Assembly: GCA_020050595.1 (NCBI GenBank)
Contig: JAGVKL010000015.1
Coordinates: 1 to 42,959 of the forward strand
DNA length: 42,959 nucleotides
Direction: 5' to 3'
From: Legionellales bacterium
Lineage (GTDB): Bacteria > Pseudomonadota > Gammaproteobacteria > Legionellales > Legionellaceae
Shown here: positions 38,333 through 42,959 of the stretch, one piece after another
Numbering within the stretch: position 1 is the stretch's first letter
How the letters are laid out: every line of letters begins with the position of its first letter
Made by a program: the position numbers and the translations under genes
The notes under the pieces: model-generated
What the model was told of the DNA's origin: nothing
The model's database searches: none
Seen by the model: the letters and a program-made list of their open reading frames with translations, nothing else

Positions 38333-39970
38333 TTAATGATTAACATTGAGATAGGTGCGCCGCTCTTGCATGGTTTCAACACTATTGATCACGGATTGAT
38401 GGCAAATTTCATGCATAATAGGTATGGCGTCTAATGCCAGACCGGTATGAATAGCATACGCTATAAAAAAGCTATCCTGCCATATTTTTTCATTCTTACG
38501 AGCTTTTGCTTTGACCCATAAAGCTATCCATAAAAAATGAAATAACCAACGCTCGCGGTGCAATTCCATTTCTTGTGCAAAAACAGCTTTCATCGCTTCA
38601 TCAAAACGGCAGACTTTCACCCCATCAATAAAACTGCAAGTGCGGTTTACTAATTTATCAATCTGTGGATTTTCAAGGTACCAAGATTCGGTAAACTGTT
38701 TATTTTTCGGCCAAGATTTAGACCGTTTAAACGAAGCTTGCATACTTTCATGAGTAAAAGGGCTGATTTGTATCGCGAGTTGTTCCATCAAGTATGCCAC
38801 GTCTAATTTTTCATGAGGCCATTGTATGCCAAGCTCTTCTTGGATTTCTAAAAAATGCAAATCCGGCATGCCTCCATTTTCGATAGTAACTGCTAAAAAA
38901 TGGCCCGTCATCATTAACAAATAATCTAGATCTACATCCCGCAGCATCACACTATCATCAAACGCTTCATCATAGTAACGCTCGATGTCTTTCGTAGAAA
39001 TAGCCGGTGTAACCCATGCATCTTTAATGCCTATACCATACTTAAACAACAAGCCGCAAAGGCGATTTTTCCGGCCTTTTTTCAAGTGAATGAAAATCCC
39101 TTGAGCACCTCCGCCATCCACTTCACTTGCTTTGATGGTTAACTTAGGATGATTTTTTTCGTGACTAAAGATCACTCCCTTTTTACGTTGCTGCTTTATC
39201 CAACGATCAAATTGACCATGATAGCTAGCTGGATACCAATTACGTATGGTTTGTAAGCGGGAAAGAGAAACCGAACTTAAAGTGATATTTCCCATGAGCT
39301 CTTCATGCGTCGCAACGACAATATCTCTTACGTCCTGCTTAGGATGCAAAAGCGTTAATAAGGCGATATCTTGCCCTTCTTTAATACTATAGAGATCAAA
39401 AACTAAATCCATAAAAAAATCAGGCGGCATGGCATAACTTTGCGCAAAAAAATTCTCGGCAATATCAAAAACTGAAAGATCACTTAATTCTTGAATCAAA
39501 TCGCGCATGGAATTTAAATGCGACGTCTCTTCCTCCGGAGAAAGTTCTTCTTCCTCCCAAGCAAGATTAAGGTAGGCATTTTTTAATTCCTCGGACAACT
39601 CAACATGAACTTCATAAAAAGCATTTAAGATAGGCAGCCAAAAACTGAGCGAATGCTTTTTGCTAGCAATAACGTTAGCCAAAAAGGTCATTAGATCGTG
39701 CAATGTTTTACCGGCAAGCTTATTACCCCCCTCGCTCGTCACCTGGAGTTGAGCAACACAAATATCTAATGCAAAGACACACGAAGAATAATAGGCACGT
39801 TCCTGCTCGATATCATGTTCATCAATGCTGTCGATCAACCTCACTAATGAGGAGGCTAATTCGGGTGCTTGTAAAAAATAGTTGTAGTGTTGCGGCGAGG
39901 GATCCTCATCACGCTCAAATAGCAGACTCATTTCTGCTATCCATTTTTCTAATTCCTCCATGTTCGTCAT
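38333..39970 (-). CDS. Conserved-looking cytoplasmic protein of unknown function
   Basis: A 545-residue soluble, acidic protein without signal peptide or membrane helix. The first 200 residues are helical and Leu/Glu-rich, like a helical-repeat scaffold. A middle part (about 280-330) has a distinct strand-rich stretch with IKASEVDGGGAQGIFIHLKKGRKN. The C-terminal half is helical with many Trp, His and Cys. No catalytic motif recognised. It overlaps yciA by four bases (ATGA), so it is the last gene of tex-yciA-this operon. The start ATG has no clear ribosome site, suggesting coupled translation; the ATG three codons on is possible. Confidence 0.75.
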   Translation of the reverse strand: MTNMEELEKWIAEMSLLFERDEDPSPQHYNYFLQAPELASSLVRLIDSIDEHDIEQERAYYSSCVFALDICVAQLQVTSEGGNKLAGKTLHDLMTFLANVIASKKHSLSFWLPILNAFYEVHVELSEELKNAYLNLAWEEEELSPEEETSHLNSMRDLIQELSDLSVFDIAENFFAQSYAMPPDFFMDLVFDLYSIKEGQDIALLTLLHPKQDVRDIVVATHEELMGNITLSSVSLSRLQTIRNWYPASYHGQFDRWIKQQRKKGVIFSHEKNHPKLTIKASEVDGGGAQGIFIHLKKGRKNRLCGLLFKYGIGIKDAWVTPAISTKDIERYYDEAFDDSVMLRDVDLDYLLMMTGHFLAVTIENGGMPDLHFLEIQEELGIQWPHEKLDVAYLMEQLAIQISPFTHESMQASFKRSKSWPKNKQFTESWYLENPQIDKLVNRTCSFIDGVKVCRFDEAMKAVFAQEMELHRERWLFHFLWIALWVKAKARKNEKIWQDSFFIAYAIHTGLALDAIPIMHEICHQSVINSVETMQERRTYLNVNH

Positions 39971-40350
39971 GTTTTTTTTGGTATCTCCCGTGGGCGGCCA
40001 TGCTCATCAATGGCTACAAAAATAAATGTACCTTTCGTTACACAGGATTTTTCACCGTCAGCCACATCTTCATTCCATGCTTCAACTGCAATGGTCATGG
40101 ACGTTTTACCTATTTTAATCAATTCAACATGACAACTAACTATATCACCCACATGCACCGGTTTTAAAAAACTCATGGAATTAATCGCCACCGTCGCAGC
40201 TCTCCCTCGCGATATTTTTTTAGCTAAAATACCTGCCGCTAAGTCCATTTGAGACACTAACCAACCGCCAAAAATATCGCCATTGGCATTGGTATCCGCG
40301 GGCATTGCTAATGTTTGGATAGTGATTTCACTATTGTTTGACAGGGTCAT
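39967..40350 (-). CDS. yciA: YciA-type acyl-CoA thioesterase (hotdog fold)
   Basis: A 127-residue single hotdog domain. The family motif NANGDIFGGWLVSQMDLAAGILA holds the catalytic Asp, and MSFLKPVHVGDIVSCHVELIKIG is the strand region of the acyl-CoA hydrolase family. It cleaves acyl-CoA to free acid and CoA in the cytosol. The ATG overlaps the tex stop (TAATG). Short-chain specificity as in YciA is likely but cannot be read from sequence alone. Confidence 0.88.
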   Translation of the reverse strand: MTLSNNSEITIQTLAMPADTNANGDIFGGWLVSQMDLAAGILAKKISRGRAATVAINSMSFLKPVHVGDIVSCHVELIKIGKTSMTIAVEAWNEDVADGEKSCVTKGTFIFVAIDEHGRPREIPKKT

Positions 40351-42668
40351 TATTCCGATCCACGTTTTAGTTTAGATAAAGCGTCAGCCATCGCAGTATT
40401 AAAGATAGGCTTTGTGACTGGCGGTTTCTTTTCAGGGGCTATTTTTTTATTTTTAGGTTTACCGGGTGTACGAATCGGCTCTACATTTTGCTTTGGGTTT
40501 TGCACTTCAAGACGCATACTTAATCCGATGCGGCGACGTTCTTTATCAACTTCAACCACTCTGACTTTCACAATATCCCCTGCCTTCACTATGGCGCGGG
40601 GATCGCTAATAAAACGATTGGTCATAGCCGAAATGTGAACTAACCCGTCTTGATGTACCCCAATATCTATAAAGGCACCAAAATTGGTCACGTTACTTAC
40701 TACACCTTCTAGAATCATGCCTTCTTTTAAGTCGCCGATATCTTCTACACCTTCCTTGAAATTAGCAGTCTTAAATTCAGGGCGAGGATCGCGGCCTGGT
40801 TTTTCCAACTCGCGTAAAACGTCATGGACAGTAGGTAAACCAAAATGCTCATCGATGAAATCTGCCGCATTCACACTTTTTAATACATCATGGTTACCAA
40901 TGATTTGGCGGATATCAATACCATTCTTTGTTAGTATTTTTTCAACAAGGGGATACGCTTCAGGATGTACACCCGAAGCATCCAGAGGATTGTCGCCCTG
41001 CATGATACGTAAAAACCCAGCTGCTTGTTGGAAGGCCTTATCCCCCATGCGAGCTACTTTTTTTAACTGCTCACGATTTTGAAATGCACCTTGCTCATCA
41101 CGATATTGCACCAAATTTTTAGCTAATGTTTCATTAAATCCTGACACATGCGTCAGTAATGCAACCGAGGCCGTATTGACATCGACGCCTACTGCATTCA
41201 CACAGTCCTCAACCACACCTTGTAAACTGCGGGCTAAGCGGGATTGATTAACGTCGTGTTGGTATTGGCCTACACCGATGGATTTAGGATCAATTTTTAC
41301 TAATTCTGCTAGAGGATCTTGTACACGCCTAGCAATAGAGACCGCTCCTCGTAAAGACACGTCTAAATCAGGAAATTCATTAGCAGCTAACTCTGATGCT
41401 GAATAAACCGATGCGCCCGCTTCACTAACTACGATTTTAGTTAACCCCAAATCCGGGTACATTTTTATCATATCCCCAACCAAGCGCTCTGTTTCACGTG
41501 AACCCGTGCCATTACCAATGCTGATAAGATGAACATGATATTTAGCTGCTAATTTGGCCAATGTAGCGATGGCTTGATGCCAGTCATTTTGAGGGGCCAA
41601 GGGAAAGACTGTGGTATAATCCAGTAACTTACCAGTAGCATCCACGACGACCACCTTGACACCCGTGCGAATCCCAGGGTCCAAACCAATCGTAATCTTA
41701 GGCCCCGCAGGAGCAGCTAGCAGTAAATCACGCAAATTTTTGGCAAATACATGGATAGCTTCTTCATCGGCTGATTCACGTAAGCGGCTTAATAATTCCA
41801 AGCTAAGTTTGGTGAATAACTTCACTTTCCAGGTCATCCTCACGGTTTCCATTAGCCAACTGTTCGGAGCATGCTGAGTAATTTTAAAGTGAGAAGCAAT
41901 CGCTTTTTCTCCATACGCTAAATCATCCGCTAAAGTTAATTCCAACTGCAGTACATTTTCCCGCCGTCCACGGAATAATGCCAAGGCTCGATGAGAAGGA
42001 ATTTTATGTATAGGCTCAGCGTAAGCAACATAATCAGCAAATTTATTGGCATTGCCTTTTTTATCTTTATGCCCTTTGATGCCCATCGAGGTGAGTACAC
42101 CATGTTGCCATACATAATGTCTTAGGCGATCCAATAATTCAGCATCTTCTGCAAATTGCTCCATTAAAATCTGACGCGCACCGTCTAAGGCAGCTTCTTT
42201 GTTTTCTATGCCAAGATCTTTATTGATGAATTTCTCAGCGTAAACTTCAGGAACCAGTGTTGCATCTTCAAATAGGGCCTGAGCAAGGGGCTCTAAACCT
42301 GCTTCTTTAGCCAGTAGGGCTTTGGTACGACGTTTGGGTCGATAAGGTAGGTATAAATCTTCTAAACGAGTTTTTGTATCGGCTGCTAATATGGCTTGTT
42401 CTAATTCCTTCGTTAACTTCTCTTGCTCGCGAATGGTCTGTAATACAACCTGCCGACGCTCGTCCAATTCGCGGATATAATGCAAACGCTCTGCAAGTAA
42501 TCGTAATTGTGTATCATTAAGCCCTGCTGTCGCCTCTTTACGATAGCGGGCAATGAAAGGAACCGTTGCTCCCTCATCGAGTAAACGAATTGCTGCTTCT
42601 ACTTGGGAAGCATTGACTTGAAGTTCCTTTGCAATTACCGCCGCTTCTGCCAACATCTCACGAACCAT
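40350..42668 (-). CDS. tex: Tex-family RNA-binding transcription accessory protein
   Basis: A 772-residue protein with the full Tex plan: N-terminal helical domain (ATVPFIARYRKEATAGLND), a YqgF/RNase H-like domain (about 325-440; GLDPGIRTGVKVVVVD), helix-hairpin-helix repeats (about 490-570; SVALLTHVSGFNETLAKNLVQYRDEQGAF) and a C-terminal S1 domain (about 650-720; GMILEGVVSNVTNFGAFIDIGVHQDGLVHIS) followed by a Lys/Pro-rich tail. It binds nucleic acid and affects transcription and stress responses. AGAGGA precedes the ATG. First gene of the operon with yciA and the unknown gene. Confidence 0.96.
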   Translation of the reverse strand: MVREMLAEAAVIAKELQVNASQVEAAIRLLDEGATVPFIARYRKEATAGLNDTQLRLLAERLHYIRELDERRQVVLQTIREQEKLTKELEQAILAADTKTRLEDLYLPYRPKRRTKALLAKEAGLEPLAQALFEDATLVPEVYAEKFINKDLGIENKEAALDGARQILMEQFAEDAELLDRLRHYVWQHGVLTSMGIKGHKDKKGNANKFADYVAYAEPIHKIPSHRALALFRGRRENVLQLELTLADDLAYGEKAIASHFKITQHAPNSWLMETVRMTWKVKLFTKLSLELLSRLRESADEEAIHVFAKNLRDLLLAAPAGPKITIGLDPGIRTGVKVVVVDATGKLLDYTTVFPLAPQNDWHQAIATLAKLAAKYHVHLISIGNGTGSRETERLVGDMIKMYPDLGLTKIVVSEAGASVYSASELAANEFPDLDVSLRGAVSIARRVQDPLAELVKIDPKSIGVGQYQHDVNQSRLARSLQGVVEDCVNAVGVDVNTASVALLTHVSGFNETLAKNLVQYRDEQGAFQNREQLKKVARMGDKAFQQAAGFLRIMQGDNPLDASGVHPEAYPLVEKILTKNGIDIRQIIGNHDVLKSVNAADFIDEHFGLPTVHDVLRELEKPGRDPRPEFKTANFKEGVEDIGDLKEGMILEGVVSNVTNFGAFIDIGVHQDGLVHISAMTNRFISDPRAIVKAGDIVKVRVVEVDKERRRIGLSMRLEVQNPKQNVEPIRTPGKPKNKKIAPEKKPPVTKPIFNTAMADALSKLKRGSE

Positions 42669-42702
42669 GCCGTCCTCTTAAAACAAGATAAAAAACGCGA
42701 AC

Positions 42703-42708
42703 ATTATA
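42703..42708 (-). promoter_or_regulatory. Candidate -10 box upstream of tex
   Basis: A perfect TATAAT on the minus strand, 34 bases upstream of the tex start. No convincing -35 hexamer is seen at the usual distance. Confidence 0.35.
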
Positions 42709-42819
42709 TACCCAAGATACTTCAAAATGCTATTTTTGATCTTTTTGCGAATTCTAGCTTTTTTCAGGGCCCCGAGGACAATCGCATCTAAATTTCGCAC
42801 ACGAATAGGTATGAATTAC

Positions 42820-42959
42820 AATCACTTCATCCGAACCACAACCACTTCATCCGAACCACAACCACTTCATCCGAACCACGACCACTTCATCCGAACCACG
42901 ACCACTTCATCCGAACCACGACCACTTCATCCGAACCACGACCACTTCATCCGAACCAC
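42820..42959. repeat. 20-bp tandem repeat array at right window edge
   Basis: Seven head-to-tail copies of a 20-bp unit (AACCACTTCATCCGAACCAC, first base A in three copies and G in four) run to the last base of the window. There are no spacers. The first copy has one change (T for C at 42822). The array is open in all plus-strand frames, and an ATG at 42811 runs into it, but with no ribosome site I do not call a gene. The only other signal in 42669-42959 is the tex promoter. Confidence 0.85.

Noticed and set aside
42820..42959. CRISPR array
   Set aside because: The 20-bp units are directly adjacent with no unique spacers and no cas genes, so this is a tandem repeat.

Overview
The window looks like the chromosome of an AT-rich, flagellated gammaproteobacterium, most likely a member or relative of the order Legionellales. 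This rests on gene content (FliA/FlgM/FlhF-type flagellar system, legionaminic acid genes, Tex and YciA) and on many short palindromic intergenic repeats of a style common in that group. No rRNA or tRNA is present to fix the taxon, so the placement is inference.

Layout. (1) 46-3430, minus strand: late flagellar genes fliC, fliD, fliS and a fliT-like gene, with a sigma-28-like promoter and a strong terminator at fliC. (2) 3540-14022: a flagellin glycosylation island. It holds a Maf-type glycosyltransferase, legB, a FemAB/GNAT-like transferase and legI on the plus strand; a small lipoprotein, a PLP-fold aminotransferase-like protein and legG on the minus strand; then ptmE and legF on the plus strand. 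(3) 14364-19967, plus: fliE-F-G-H-I-J-fliQ. (4) 20116-32820, minus: flgB-C-D-E-F-G-H, then flgK-L, then flgI-J, flgM-N, headed by fliK. (5) 32885-34117, plus: legC, the legionaminic acid aminotransferase, stranded away from its pathway beside fliK. (6) 34282-38314: three small exported proteins of unknown function around an flhF-fliA-DUF2802 operon. (7) 38333-42668, minus: tex, a YciA-type acyl-CoA thioesterase and an unknown 545-residue protein in one overlapping operon. (8) 42820-42959: a 20-bp tandem repeat running off the right edge.

How it works together. The genes encode most of the rod, hook, filament, MS ring, ATPase complex and late regulation (FliA/FlgM). The sugar genes should make CMP-legionaminic acid by the GDP-linked route (PtmE, LegB, LegC, LegG, LegI, LegF), and the Maf protein would put the sugar on flagellin before export. 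The flagellin has a very unusual alanine-rich central domain, a plausible glycan acceptor. No classical LegH acetyltransferase is visible; the FemAB/GNAT-like gene lies where one might sit. Missing from the window are fliM, fliN, fliO, fliP, fliR, flhA, flhB, flgA, motAB and flhG.

The intergenic spaces hold several families of decayed palindromic elements: a 33-bp perfect inverted repeat enclosing a GIY-YIG endonuclease fragment, a TGTACATGACAA-ended element in three structural forms, a roughly 157-bp quasi-palindrome and a 98-bp inverted-repeat element. I see no CRISPR array, prophage, complete insertion sequence or RNA gene.
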